NCBI GenBank assembly: GCA_024234165.1
Contig: JACKOP010000004.1
Location: forward strand, 281,001 to 345,000
Length of the DNA stretch: 64,000 nucleotides
From: Pseudomonadales bacterium
GTDB lineage: Bacteria; Pseudomonadota; Gammaproteobacteria; Pseudomonadales; UBA5518
Direction: 5' to 3'
Of the stretch, positions 7,621 to 16,426 are shown piece after piece. The notes below the pieces were generated by a model, which was not told the origin of the DNA, did no database searches, and saw only the letters and a program-made list of their open reading frames with translations. The position numbers were made by a program, and so were the translations under genes. How positions within the stretch are numbered: the first letter of the stretch is position 1; each line of letters starts with the position of its first letter.

Positions 7621-8769
7621 TCAACCCAGCATCCGACGGTGCTCGGTGGCGACTGCCATGATAATGCCGAAGCCCGCGAGCAACGAGACCAGCGAGGTCC
7701 CCCCCTGGCTGATCAGTGGCAGCGGCACGCCGACCACCGGCAGCAACCCCGAAACCATGCCCATGTTGACGACAATATAGACGAAAAACGTCAGGCTGAG
7801 CCCGCTGACTGCAAGCCGTGAAAACATGTCCTGCGCACGCAATGCGATCCACAGCGAACGCGCCATCAGCGCGACATAGAGTACGAGCAGCAATACCACG
7901 CCGCGAAAACCCAACTCCTCGCCGAGCACCGCAATGATGAAATCCGTATGCCCTTCGGGCAGGAAATCCAGATGCGATTGCGTGCCATGCAACCAGCCCT
8001 TGCCGTCGACACCACCGGAGCCGATTGCCGTCTTCGACTGGATGATGTTCCATCCCGCACCGAGCTTGTCGCCCTCGGGATCGAGCAGCGTGAGCACCCG
8101 GGTCTTCTGGTAGTCATGCAGCACGAAGGTCCACATCAACGGCGCTGCGATCGCCGCCGCCAGCAGCACCACCGCCACGTAGCGCCAGCTCAGCCCCGCA
8201 AGGAACAGCACGATGAAGCCCGAGGCTGCGATCAGCACCGCAGTCCCCAGATCCGGCTGCAGAAGTACCAGCACCGTCGGCGTGATCACGAACCCGATCG
8301 TGACGAAGACGTGCAGCATCCTCGGTGGCAGCACGGTAGCGGCCAGGAAGCTCGCGACCATCAGCGGCATCACCGGCTTCATGATCTCCGAAGGCTGGAA
8401 TCGGGGCAGGCCCGGAATCTCCAGCCAGCGCTGCGCGCCCTTGGCGTCGATACCGGCAACATCGACCGCCACCAGCAGCAACACCGCGAACAGATAGGCC
8501 CACGGTGTCAGGCGCCGCACCGTCTGGGGGTCGAACTGCGCGATCGCGATCATGACCACGAGACCGAACGCCATGTAGCCGCCCTGACGCATCACGCTGT
8601 CCACATCACGCCCGCTGGCGCTGTAGAGCACGACGAGTCCGTAGACACACAACGCCGCAAGGATGATGAGCAGAGGCGGGTCGATGTGCAGCCGGCGCGA
8701 CAGTGAAGGTTTCGGACCAAAGTCGCGCGACGAACCCGGCAACTGGCGGATGAAATCACCACGCGCCAT
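7621..8769 (-). CDS. rodA: Rod-shape SEDS glycosyltransferase RodA
   Basis: A polytopic inner-membrane protein of 382 residues, the SEDS-family peptidoglycan polymerase that works with PBP2 during elongation. Around ten hydrophobic segments can be read. Signatures include KGAQRWLEIPGLPRFQPSEI, LLQPDLGTA, TQSHLDFLPEGHTDFI and the C-terminal PLPLISQGGTSLVSLL. The ATG at 8769 has aggtga 5 bases upstream and overlaps the end of mrdA by 14 bases, indicating coupled translation. An in-frame start 7 codons earlier is possible but has no better ribosome site. Confidence 0.95.
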   Translation of the reverse strand: MARGDFIRQLPGSSRDFGPKPSLSRRLHIDPPLLIILAALCVYGLVVLYSASGRDVDSVMRQGGYMAFGLVVMIAIAQFDPQTVRRLTPWAYLFAVLLLVAVDVAGIDAKGAQRWLEIPGLPRFQPSEIMKPVMPLMVASFLAATVLPPRMLHVFVTIGFVITPTVLVLLQPDLGTAVLIAASGFIVLFLAGLSWRYVAVVLLAAAIAAPLMWTFVLHDYQKTRVLTLLDPEGDKLGAGWNIIQSKTAIGSGGVDGKGWLHGTQSHLDFLPEGHTDFIIAVLGEELGFRGVVLLLVLYVALMARSLWIALRAQDMFSRLAVSGLSLTFFVYIVVNMGMVSGLLPVVGVPLPLISQGGTSLVSLLAGFGIIMAVATEHRRMLG

Positions 8770-10750
8770 GCCGGTCACCTCCCCGCGCACGCTGCGCGAT
8801 CGTCTCGGGCAGTCCCGGGCTGCGCATCCCGCGCTGTACCCCCGCTATGGCGGGCAGCCGCGCCTGCGGCGCATCGCCGTCCGGCTCCTGCGATGGAGGC
8901 ACCTCCGGCGTGGCGTCCTCCGCGGGTGCCAGCAGATACGCATCCATCACCCGGCGCGCAATCGGCGCTGCGGTCGAACTGCCATGCTCGCCATTCTCGA
9001 CGATCACGGCCACCGCGATGCGTGGATCCTCCACCGGTGCAAATGCCACGAACAGGGCGTGATCGCGCTGCGTCTTTGCCAGTGCCGCAGCGTTGTAGGT
9101 CGCGTTCTGCGCAATTCCGACGACCTGCGCAGTGCCGGTCTTGCCCGCGACATGGTAGCCGAGCCCTGCCGCAATGCCCTTGGCCGTACCCCGGGGGCTG
9201 TGTACCACCGCCTCCATCGCCTGGTGCACCACGTCCCAGTATGCGGGATCGCTCAGCTCCACCGTGTGCAGCAACTCCGGTTCGACCGGTTTGCCGTCGA
9301 TTGCGGCCAGCAGATGCGGGCGGAACGCATGGCCGCGATTGGCGAGCGTCGCCGTCATCTGCGCGAGCTGCATCGGCGTGGTCAGCACATAGCCCTGGCC
9401 GATGCCCGCGCTCAGCGTCTCGCCCGGATACCACCGCTGCCCTAGCGCCTTGCGCTTCCAAGCATCGGACGGCATCACCCCCGGGCGCTCGCTGGTCTGA
9501 TCCACGCCGGTGGGCGCACCGAAACCGAACTGTACGGAGAAATCATGCAGACGCTGGATGCCGAGGCGATGCGCCAGGTCGTAGAAATACACATCGCAGG
9601 ATTGCTCGACTGCCGTGCGCAGATCGACCGCCCAACCGTGACCCCACTTTTTCCAGTCACGATAGCGCCGCCCCTGGCCGTTCAACCGATACCAGCCGGG
9701 ATCACGTACCGAACGCTCGGGCGTATTGATGCCGTAGTGCAAGCCAGCCAGTGCGAACATCGGCTTCACAGTGGAACCCGGCGGATACTGGCCCTGCATG
9801 GTGCGATTCAACAATGGACGGTCCGGTGAGTCGCGCAGTCGCGCGTAGTCGGCCACCCCGATTCCAGACACGAAAGGGTTCGGATCGAAACTCGGTGCGC
9901 TCGCGATCGCGATCACCGCACCGTTGCGCGGATCGAGCGCGACCACGGCGCCCAGCTCGGCGCCGAGAGCCTCGTATGCCACGCGCTGCACGCGCATATC
10001 GAGCGTCAGCGTGATGTCCGCGCCACGCACCGAGTCGGTGTGATCGAGCACGCGCAACGCCCGCCCGCGCGCATCGGTTTCCACGTTCTCGTAGCCGACC
10101 GTGCCGTGCAGCAGATCCTCGTAGTACTTCTCGATACCGTTCTTGCCGATCAGGTGCGTACCGCTGTAGTTGACGCGATCGATCTCGGCCATCTCCTGTT
10201 CATTGATTCGCCCCACGTAACCGATCACATGGGCGAGCAGCGCGGCAAACGGGTAGTGGCGCACCAGCTCGGCCTCGACCTCGACGCCGGGCAGCCGGTG
10301 ACGGTTGATCGCGAGCATCGCGATCTCTTCGGGGGACAGATTGAACTTGAGCGGCACGGCCTCGAACGGCAGGTAACGCACGAGCTGGCGACGAAAGCGC
10401 TGCTCATCGTCTTCCGACAACGGAATCGCCGTGCGCACTTCGGCAAGCATCGCGTCGATGTCGCCCGAGCGTTCGCGCGTCACCATCAGGTTGAACGTGG
10501 GCCGATTGTCGGCCAGCACCGTGCCGTCACGATCGAAGATCAGTCCGCGTCGCGGCGGGACCGCACGGGCGTGAATGCGGTTGCGATCCGACGCCGTGCG
10601 GTAATTGTCGTGTTCGACGACCTGCAGGTGAAAATAGCGCCCGAGCAGCAACGCCACCAGCAGCAACACGCCGGCCGCAGCAAACACGACGCGCTTGCTG
10701 AAAATGCGCACCTCGGTCAGCGTGTCCTTGATCGCCAGCTGCTCCGCCAT
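8756..10750 (-). CDS. mrdA: Penicillin-binding protein 2 (elongasome transpeptidase)
   Basis: A 664-residue class B penicillin-binding protein that crosslinks peptidoglycan made by RodA. One N-terminal membrane helix lies at about residues 20-40, and a dimerisation/pedestal domain includes RGLIFDRDGTVLADNRPTFN. The transpeptidase domain carries STVK (Ser about 326), SCD (about 384-386) and KTG in VAGKTGTAQVV. The C-terminal tail beyond the catalytic fold is proline-rich. The gene lies 9 bases downstream of rlmH and overlaps rodA, the standard elongasome arrangement. Confidence 0.95.
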   Translation of the reverse strand: MAEQLAIKDTLTEVRIFSKRVVFAAAGVLLLVALLLGRYFHLQVVEHDNYRTASDRNRIHARAVPPRRGLIFDRDGTVLADNRPTFNLMVTRERSGDIDAMLAEVRTAIPLSEDDEQRFRRQLVRYLPFEAVPLKFNLSPEEIAMLAINRHRLPGVEVEAELVRHYPFAALLAHVIGYVGRINEQEMAEIDRVNYSGTHLIGKNGIEKYYEDLLHGTVGYENVETDARGRALRVLDHTDSVRGADITLTLDMRVQRVAYEALGAELGAVVALDPRNGAVIAIASAPSFDPNPFVSGIGVADYARLRDSPDRPLLNRTMQGQYPPGSTVKPMFALAGLHYGINTPERSVRDPGWYRLNGQGRRYRDWKKWGHGWAVDLRTAVEQSCDVYFYDLAHRLGIQRLHDFSVQFGFGAPTGVDQTSERPGVMPSDAWKRKALGQRWYPGETLSAGIGQGYVLTTPMQLAQMTATLANRGHAFRPHLLAAIDGKPVEPELLHTVELSDPAYWDVVHQAMEAVVHSPRGTAKGIAAGLGYHVAGKTGTAQVVGIAQNATYNAAALAKTQRDHALFVAFAPVEDPRIAVAVIVENGEHGSSTAAPIARRVMDAYLLAPAEDATPEVPPSQEPDGDAPQARLPAIAGVQRGMRSPGLPETIAQRARGGDRHGAW

Positions 10751-10759
10751 CGCGCCTGC

Positions 10760-11221
10760 TCAACGGTGATAGGGATGGCCGCCGAGGATCGTCCACGCGC
10801 GGTAGAGTTGTTCGATCAGCACGATACGGACCAGCGGATGCGGCAGCGTGAGTGGCGACAACGACCACTGTCGTGCGGCCCGCGCGCGACACGCCTCGGC
10901 GAGTCCAGCGGGGCCGCCGATCAGGAACGCGATGCGGTTGCCATCGTCATGCCAGCGGCGCAGGCTGGCTGCGAGATTCTCACTGCTCCACGCTTCACCG
11001 TTCACCTCGAGTGCGATCGCCTGCTCGTCCGCATGCAGCGCCGCCAGCAGTGCATCACCCTCTTCGTCGATTGCACGTGCGCCCGTGCGTCGCGACAACG
11101 GCAGCTCGCGCAGTTCGACAGCGTACTCGCGCGGCAGGCGCTTGCGGTATTCGGCAAACCCCTCCTGCACCCAGTCGGGCATGCGCGTGCCGACTGCGAG
11201 GATGCGCAGGCGTGCCGCCAT
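10760..11221 (-). CDS. rlmH: 23S rRNA pseudouridine-1915 N3-methyltransferase
   Basis: A 153-residue SPOUT methyltransferase, close to the usual 155 residues, that methylates pseudouridine 1915 in helix 69 of assembled 70S ribosomes. Visible motifs are RILAVGTRMPDWVQEGFAEY at the start, IAFLIGGPAGLAE (SAM-binding knot) and LPHPLVRIVLIEQLYRAW at the C-terminus. The ATG at 11221 shares one base with the stop of rsfS (TGATG), so the longer in-frame extension is discarded. It pairs functionally with RsfS, which also acts on ribosomes. Confidence 0.95.
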   Translation of the reverse strand: MAARLRILAVGTRMPDWVQEGFAEYRKRLPREYAVELRELPLSRRTGARAIDEEGDALLAALHADEQAIALEVNGEAWSSENLAASLRRWHDDGNRIAFLIGGPAGLAEACRARAARQWSLSPLTLPHPLVRIVLIEQLYRAWTILGGHPYHR

Positions 11222-11565
11222 CAACGCGGCTCCGCAAGTTCCGACCAGAGCCTTTCCAGTGCGTAGAAACGCCGCGCCTCGGCGCCCATCACGTGCACGA
11301 CCAGCGCGCCGAAATCGAGCAGGACCCACTCGCCTGCATCTTCCCCCTCGACGCCGATCGGACGCTCACCCGCCTTGCACAGCTCCTCGCGCACATTGCC
11401 GGCAATCGACTTCACGTGCCGCGACGAGGTACCGGTGGCAATCACGATGCGGTCCATCACGTCGGTGAGCGCACGCACGTCGATTGCGACGATATCGTGC
11501 CCCTTGAGATCCTCGATCGCTTGCACGGCAAGACGCGACAGCGCAGCGGCATCCAGCTTGCTCAT
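11221..11565 (-). CDS. rsfS: Ribosomal silencing factor RsfS
   Basis: A 114-residue protein of the Iojap/RsfS family, starting MSKLDAAALSRLAVQAIEDL. The patterns DRIVIATGTSSRHVKSIAGN and EGEDAGEWVLLDFGALVVHV are diagnostic. RsfS binds uL14 on the large subunit and blocks subunit joining when nutrients are scarce. The ATG at 11565 overlaps the nadD stop by 4 bases (ATGA), and its own stop shares a base with rlmH. nadD-rsfS-rlmH is a conserved trio. Confidence 0.95.
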   Translation of the reverse strand: MSKLDAAALSRLAVQAIEDLKGHDIVAIDVRALTDVMDRIVIATGTSSRHVKSIAGNVREELCKAGERPIGVEGEDAGEWVLLDFGALVVHVMGAEARRFYALERLWSELAEPR

Positions 11566-12254
11566 CGGCCTCCCGGGTGCGCATCGGCGTAATGGTAGAT
11601 GCGGTTTTCGCGCGCGTAGTCGAGCACCGCGTCCGGCAACAGATAGCGCGGCGAGCGCCCCGTCGCGAAGAGTTCGCGGATCTGCGTCGCCGAGACGGCG
11701 AGCTGCGTCAGCCCCAGGCGCAGGATCGAACCGTGCGCAGCACCGCCGAGCGCGTCCTGCGGATCCGCGGCGAGATGCGCCTGGGCCCATTGCGCCATTT
11801 CACCCGTGAGCCCGAGTGCAGCACCCGGGCGCTGCATCACGACGATATGCGCGTGGTCGAGCAACTGGCGCCACTCCTTCCAGGTATCGATACGCACGAA
11901 CGCATCGAGTCCGATGAGCAGGCACAGCCGCGCGTGCGGACCCTCGCTGGCGCGCACGGCGCGCAGCGTATCGATCGTGTACGAGGCTCCGCCGCGCACC
12001 AGCTCGATGTCGTCGACGACGAAGCCCGGATTCGCGTCAGCCGCGAGCTGCAGCATGCGCAAGCGCTCGGCACCGGTCGCCACCGGTGCTTCGCGGTGCG
12101 ACGGCATGTTCGACGGAACCAGCCGCAACTCGTCGAGCGCGAGCAGTTCGGCGACCTCGAGCGCGGTACGCAGATGCCCGTTGTGGACCGGGTCGAAAGT
12201 GCCGCCAAAGATGCCGATGCGACGATTCACTACAGCGCCCACGCTGCTCACCAC
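11562..12254 (-). CDS. nadD: Nicotinate-nucleotide adenylyltransferase
   Basis: About 230 residues. The enzyme adenylates nicotinate mononucleotide to deamido-NAD, a central step of NAD synthesis. The nucleotidyltransferase motif GIFGGTFDPVHNGHL (T/HxGH type) is near the N-terminus, and the C-terminal SATQIRELFATGRSPRYLLP carries the second nucleotide-binding motif. The GTG at 12254 gives a leader of about ten extra residues; a GTG at 12230 (NRRIGIFGG) is an equally reasonable start, and neither has a strong ribosome site. It lies 6 bases downstream of proA. Confidence 0.94.
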   Translation of the reverse strand: MVSSVGAVVNRRIGIFGGTFDPVHNGHLRTALEVAELLALDELRLVPSNMPSHREAPVATGAERLRMLQLAADANPGFVVDDIELVRGGASYTIDTLRAVRASEGPHARLCLLIGLDAFVRIDTWKEWRQLLDHAHIVVMQRPGAALGLTGEMAQWAQAHLAADPQDALGGAAHGSILRLGLTQLAVSATQIRELFATGRSPRYLLPDAVLDYARENRIYHYADAHPGGR

Positions 12255-12260
12255 GCCACG

Positions 12261-13517
12261 TCAGCCACGTACGTGCCCGTTGCCAAGCACGACGAACTTC
12301 TGCGAGGTGAGGCCCTCGAGGCCGACCGGGCCGCGCGCATGGAACTTGTCGGTGGAGATGCCGACCTCGGCACCCAGACCGTACTCGAAGCCATCGGCAA
12401 AGCGTGTCGAGGCGTTCACCATCACCGAACTCGAATCGACCTCACGCAGGAAGCGCAGCGCACGCGAATAGTCTTCGGTGACGATCGCGTCGGTGTGCTG
12501 GGAACCGTAGCGCGCGATATGCTCCATCGCTGCGTCGATGCCGTCGACGATGCGCACCGCGAGGATCGGCGCGAGGTATTCGGCACCCCAGTCCTCCTCG
12601 GTTGCGGGTACTGCCTGCGGCAGCAACTCGAGCGCATGCGGACAGGCGCGCAGTTCGACGCCGCGCTCGCGGTACGCGACCGCCAGCCGCTGCAGTATCT
12701 GCGCCGGGGCGCCTGCCGCGACCAGCAGTGTCTCCATCGTGTTGCAGGTGCCGTAACGTTGCGTCTTCGCGTTCAGCGCCACCACGAAGGCCTTCTCCGG
12801 ATCCGCCGCGTCGTCGATGTAGACATGGCAGACCCCGTCGAGGTGCTTGATGACCGGAATGCGCGCCTCGGCCGAAATGCGCTCGATCAGCCCCTTGCCG
12901 CCGCGCGGAACGATCACATCGACGTACTCGGGCATCGTGATCAGGTGGCCTACGGCCGAGCGATCGGGCGTCGCCACCAGTTGCAGCGCACGTTCCGGCA
13001 ACCCGGCTGCACGCAGCCCCGCGTGCATGCACGCGGCGATCGCGCGGTTCGATTCCAGTGATTCCGACCCGCCGCGCAGGATCGCTGCGTTACCGGACTT
13101 CAGGCACAGGCTGGCCGCATCGGCGGTCACGTTCGGGCGCGACTCATAGATGATCCCGACCACGCCAAGCGGCACGCGCATGCGTCCGACCTGGATGCCG
13201 CTCGGACGGAACGCAAGGTCGGTAACCTCGCCCACCGGATCAGGCAATGCCGCGACCTGCTCCAGCCCCTCGACCATCGCGTCGATGCGCACATCGTTCA
13301 GTCGCAGGCGATCGAGCCCCGCGGCATCGAGCCCTTGCGCTGCGGCACGTGCCATATCGTCGGCGTTCGCCGCCGCGATCTCGCCGCGGTTCGCGGCGAT
13401 TGCCGCTGCAGCCGCATCCAATACGGTGTTTCTGGCCCGGGTGGTCGAGCGTGCCATCAGCCGCGAGGCGGCACGCGCCTCGCGACCCAGTTCGGCCATG
13501 TACGCCCCTGTATCCAT
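12261..13517 (-). CDS. proA: Gamma-glutamyl phosphate reductase
   Basis: A 418-residue enzyme of the aldehyde dehydrogenase superfamily, reducing gamma-glutamyl phosphate to glutamate-5-semialdehyde for proline synthesis. Seen motifs: GVVGIIYESRPNVTADAASL, CLKSGNAAILRGGSES, VPRGGKGLI, the region around the catalytic Cys (QRYGTCNTMETLL), and GPVGLEGLTSQKFVVLGNGH at the C-terminus. Start ATG at 13517; an ATG at 13499 would shorten it by 6 residues. proB is not in the window. It heads the proA-nadD-rsfS run. Confidence 0.96.
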   Translation of the reverse strand: MDTGAYMAELGREARAASRLMARSTTRARNTVLDAAAAAIAANRGEIAAANADDMARAAAQGLDAAGLDRLRLNDVRIDAMVEGLEQVAALPDPVGEVTDLAFRPSGIQVGRMRVPLGVVGIIYESRPNVTADAASLCLKSGNAAILRGGSESLESNRAIAACMHAGLRAAGLPERALQLVATPDRSAVGHLITMPEYVDVIVPRGGKGLIERISAEARIPVIKHLDGVCHVYIDDAADPEKAFVVALNAKTQRYGTCNTMETLLVAAGAPAQILQRLAVAYRERGVELRACPHALELLPQAVPATEEDWGAEYLAPILAVRIVDGIDAAMEHIARYGSQHTDAIVTEDYSRALRFLREVDSSSVMVNASTRFADGFEYGLGAEVGISTDKFHARGPVGLEGLTSQKFVVLGNGHVRG

Positions 13518-13682
13518 GCGATGTCCCGCACCGGTGTGAAAATTCCAGCCGCCTGCAACGACAGGCGCTCCCGGCATTATATCCATGCCCCCTGCGCCCC
13601 GCATCCGCTGCGGCCATTCCGTTCGGGCTCGGCGTTGAACCGCATACAATGTCCTACCTACCCACCACGGCGAGGAAAGGCC

Positions 13683-14282
13683 ATGACCCTGGAATTCTTT
13701 TTCGACTGCTCGAGCCCCTGGACCTACCTCGCCTTCGAAGGCGTGCAACCGATCGCCGAACGTCATGGTGTGGCGATCGACTGGCGTCCGATCCTCGTCG
13801 GTGGCGTATTCAACACGGTCAACCGGGAAGTCTACTCCGCGCGCGCGAATCCCAACCCGCGTCGCGCCGCGTACACGCGCAAGGATCTGATGGACTGGGC
13901 GCGCCTGTATGACCTGAAGATCGGCTGGCCGGAAGTGTTTCCGGTCAACAGCGTGAAGGCCATGCGCGGTGCGCTGGTGGCACTCGACGCCGGCAGGCTG
14001 GTGCCGTATGCCCGTGCGGTGTTCCGGCGCTACTGGGGCGAACTCGCCGACATCTCGCAACCGCACGTCATCGCGGACATCGCACGCGAGACCGGTTTCG
14101 ACGCAGACGACTTCCTGCGACGCATCGATGAACCCGCGATTCGCGAGCGGCTGCGTCGCAACACCGACGAGCTGATCGAGCGCGGCGGCTACGGCACGCC
14201 GACGATGTTCGTGAACGGCAGCGACATGTATTTCGGCAATGACCGCCTGGTATTGGTGGACGCTGCACTGTCGCGAGTCTGA
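13683..14282 (+). CDS. 2-hydroxychromene-2-carboxylate isomerase family (DsbA-like, kappa GST)
   Basis: A 199-residue thioredoxin-fold protein starting MTLEFFFDCSSPWTYLAFEG. The SSPWTY motif places it with the NahD/kappa-class glutathione transferase family rather than oxidising DsbA proteins, because there is no CxxC. Further signatures are WRPILVGGVFN, FPVNSVKAMRGALVA and RGGYGTPTMFVNGSDMYFGN near the C-terminus. The ATG at 13683 follows a gaggaaagg ribosome site. The gene is transcribed away from proA and meets the MMPL exporter gene tail to tail. No naphthalene or aromatic degradation genes are near, so the natural substrate is unknown; a glutathione-dependent isomerase or transferase is likely. 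Confidence 0.85.
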   Translation: MTLEFFFDCSSPWTYLAFEGVQPIAERHGVAIDWRPILVGGVFNTVNREVYSARANPNPRRAAYTRKDLMDWARLYDLKIGWPEVFPVNSVKAMRGALVALDAGRLVPYARAVFRRYWGELADISQPHVIADIARETGFDADDFLRRIDEPAIRERLRRNTDELIERGGYGTPTMFVNGSDMYFGNDRLVLVDAALSRV

Positions 14283-14287
14283 GCAGA

Positions 14288-14352
14288 ATCTCGCAAGACA
14301 TTGCGGGGCACGTGGCGACGCCTTCGCATCGGGCGGGCGCGAGACGCCCGCC
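14288..14352. repeat. Dispersed repeat copy B, ending in an 8-bp perfect hairpin
   Basis: Starting 6 bases after the isomerase stop, the sequence tctcgcaagacattgcgggg continues cacgtggcgacgccttcgca and aligns with the front of copy A at 5496. It ends in ggcgggcg (14332-14339), a 5-base loop and cgcccgcc (14345-14352). The element fills the gap between two convergent genes, so the hairpin could act as a bidirectional transcription barrier. There is no T-tract, so classical intrinsic termination is not assured. Confidence 0.65.
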
Positions 14353-14357
14353 ACCGC

Positions 14358-16346
14358 TCATCCGCTGCGCTGTGCCAGCTTGCCGTGCGGGTGCGCCAGC
14401 ACCACCAATTCAAACACCAGCAGCGCGAACACCACCGCTGCCGTCGCCGGCAACAGCGCGGCACGCGCGGTGGCGAACACTCCGATCGCTGCCAGCAACG
14501 GTGCAATGGCATCGAGCACGAGATCGCGCGCCGGCCTGCGCAGCATGAACAGCGACAGCAGCACGAACACCGCCGTGGCGACACCGAGCCCCAGCGCCAG
14601 CGCCACGCCGACCAGCCGTTGCATCGCCGGCTGCGATGTGTCGGTGCCTGCGTGCACCTCGACCTGCCCAGGCGCGAACCCGAACTCGTGCACGAGTTGC
14701 TCGCGGATGCCGTGTGCACGCTCGCCCGCCGACGGCGCGCCGCCAGCACGCGGACTCAAACCGACGGTCAGCAGGGTTTCCGGCGTGACCGCCGACAGGC
14801 AGGAACCGACGAGCCGTTCACGGCGTGCCCTGGGCAACCGGTGCCACAGCGCCGTGAGCTCGCGATCGTCCGCATCGTGGCCATACAACTGCGCAACGGT
14901 CTGCTGCAGCAACGCGAGCGAACGCACGCCGCTCACCCCATCCAGCGACTGCAGGTAAGCGTGTACCCTGCGCACGCGCTGCATCCCTGCGGCACTGAAC
15001 CACGGGTTGCTGCTGCCTGCTCCAGCGCGCCCGGAATCGTCACGCAAGACGACATGCATCGCTTCGACGCCACCGAATTCATCCGCGATGTGGCGCAGAT
15101 CTGCCTCGGCCTCGGTGTCGATCCCCGTGCGCGACAGCGGGCCGTCGGCGAACCACGCCGGGCCGAGACCGAGGACGCCCAGCAGCAACACCAGCATGCC
15201 GACGGGCAGGCGCCAACGCCGCGCGAGCAGCGATCCGGGGTCGATCGCGATGCGCAGCAACGGCGGCGTCACCATCGTCGCGATCAGCGCACCCGACACG
15301 ATCCCGACGGCGGCGATGATCCCGATGTCGGCGAACCGTGCATCGGAGCCGGCAGCAAGCGCGAGGAACCCGCTCACGGCGACCGCGATCGCGAGTCCGG
15401 ACACCGGCATGGAGTCGTCGAGCGCACGCATCACCCGGGCATCCGGCTCCGCTTGCGTGCCTGACCGGCACACGACGGCCAGACGCAACGCCAGTGCACC
15501 CGATGAGATCGCTGCCACCACGACGCCGATCAGTACCGCGTCATCGAGCCCGCGCCCGCCCCAGCCGAGCAGACCGGCCACCAACACGGCGTTTGCGCCC
15601 GCACTCGCCGGCACCACAACGCCCCACGCGATACCACGCAGCAGCACGGCAGCAACCAGCATGACGAGCGCCAGCGCAGCGATTGCAAGCCGAGGCAGAT
15701 CGGCGCGCTGCTGGCGCACGGCAGCCGCGTGCGCCAGTTCGGGCGCAGCGAGAAACAGTTCCGCTTCGAGCGCGTACGGCGCGAGCGCACCCTGCAGCGC
15801 AGCGATCACGGCACCGCGTTCGGCACCCTGTGCCAGCGTGATGCGCAGCGCCGCCTGACGACCATCGCCGGCGAGCAGTGACTGGCGATACAGGGGGTTG
15901 GTACGCAGTTCGTCACGTGCCAGGTCGATGTCGACGCCCACGTCGGCGACGCGCAACAATTCACCTCCCGCATCGACCGGCCGGATCTGCGGGCTGAACA
16001 GCAACGGCACGTCGAGCAACGTGGCCACGTGGTGCACTCCGGGCAGGGCCGCCAGCGCATCACGCAGCGCTGCGATGCGCGCCAGTCCTCCCTCCGACAG
16101 CAGATCGACCTCGTGCGGGCGGTAGCCGAGCAGCAAGGTCTCCTGTGGCCCGAATCGCTCGATCAGGGCATCGTCGGCACGCTGGGCGTGCGCAGGCACA
16201 CCGGCGTCCCGTGCCGGCAGGGATTCGGGCGCCGAGGTATCGATGCCGGCCGCCACGATCAGCATCACCCCGAAGATCAGCAACAGACTGTGCCAGGGAA
16301 GGGCGAGCAGCGACCGCAGGCCGCGTCCCGGTGATCGGTGGGTCAT
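14358..16346 (-). CDS. MMPL/RND-superfamily exporter
   Basis: A 662-residue membrane protein with two repeated halves, each a membrane segment, a periplasmic loop and a cluster of about five helices. The first loop includes RADDALIERFGPQETLLLGY and the second SRTGIDTEAEADLRHIADEF. Clusters such as RLAIAALALVMLVAAVLL and GLAIAVAVSGFLALAAG are clearly transmembrane. It is shorter than typical AcrB-like pumps and matches the 'predicted exporter' MMPL group often found with fatty-acid or aryl-polyene genes. No acyltransferase, acyl carrier protein or LolA-like gene flanks it, so the cargo is unknown. The start MTHRSPGRG at 16346 is chosen because upstream in-frame sequence is not membrane-like. 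Confidence 0.8.
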   Translation of the reverse strand: MTHRSPGRGLRSLLALPWHSLLLIFGVMLIVAAGIDTSAPESLPARDAGVPAHAQRADDALIERFGPQETLLLGYRPHEVDLLSEGGLARIAALRDALAALPGVHHVATLLDVPLLFSPQIRPVDAGGELLRVADVGVDIDLARDELRTNPLYRQSLLAGDGRQAALRITLAQGAERGAVIAALQGALAPYALEAELFLAAPELAHAAAVRQQRADLPRLAIAALALVMLVAAVLLRGIAWGVVVPASAGANAVLVAGLLGWGGRGLDDAVLIGVVVAAISSGALALRLAVVCRSGTQAEPDARVMRALDDSMPVSGLAIAVAVSGFLALAAGSDARFADIGIIAAVGIVSGALIATMVTPPLLRIAIDPGSLLARRWRLPVGMLVLLLGVLGLGPAWFADGPLSRTGIDTEAEADLRHIADEFGGVEAMHVVLRDDSGRAGAGSSNPWFSAAGMQRVRRVHAYLQSLDGVSGVRSLALLQQTVAQLYGHDADDRELTALWHRLPRARRERLVGSCLSAVTPETLLTVGLSPRAGGAPSAGERAHGIREQLVHEFGFAPGQVEVHAGTDTSQPAMQRLVGVALALGLGVATAVFVLLSLFMLRRPARDLVLDAIAPLLAAIGVFATARAALLPATAAVVFALLVFELVVLAHPHGKLAQRSG

Positions 16347-16426
16347 CGTGCAGATCTGTTTCCGATGCGGGTCGATACGACAGGCCACCCGCGAACGGGG
16401 CGCGACTCTAGCATCATCGGCCGGGC

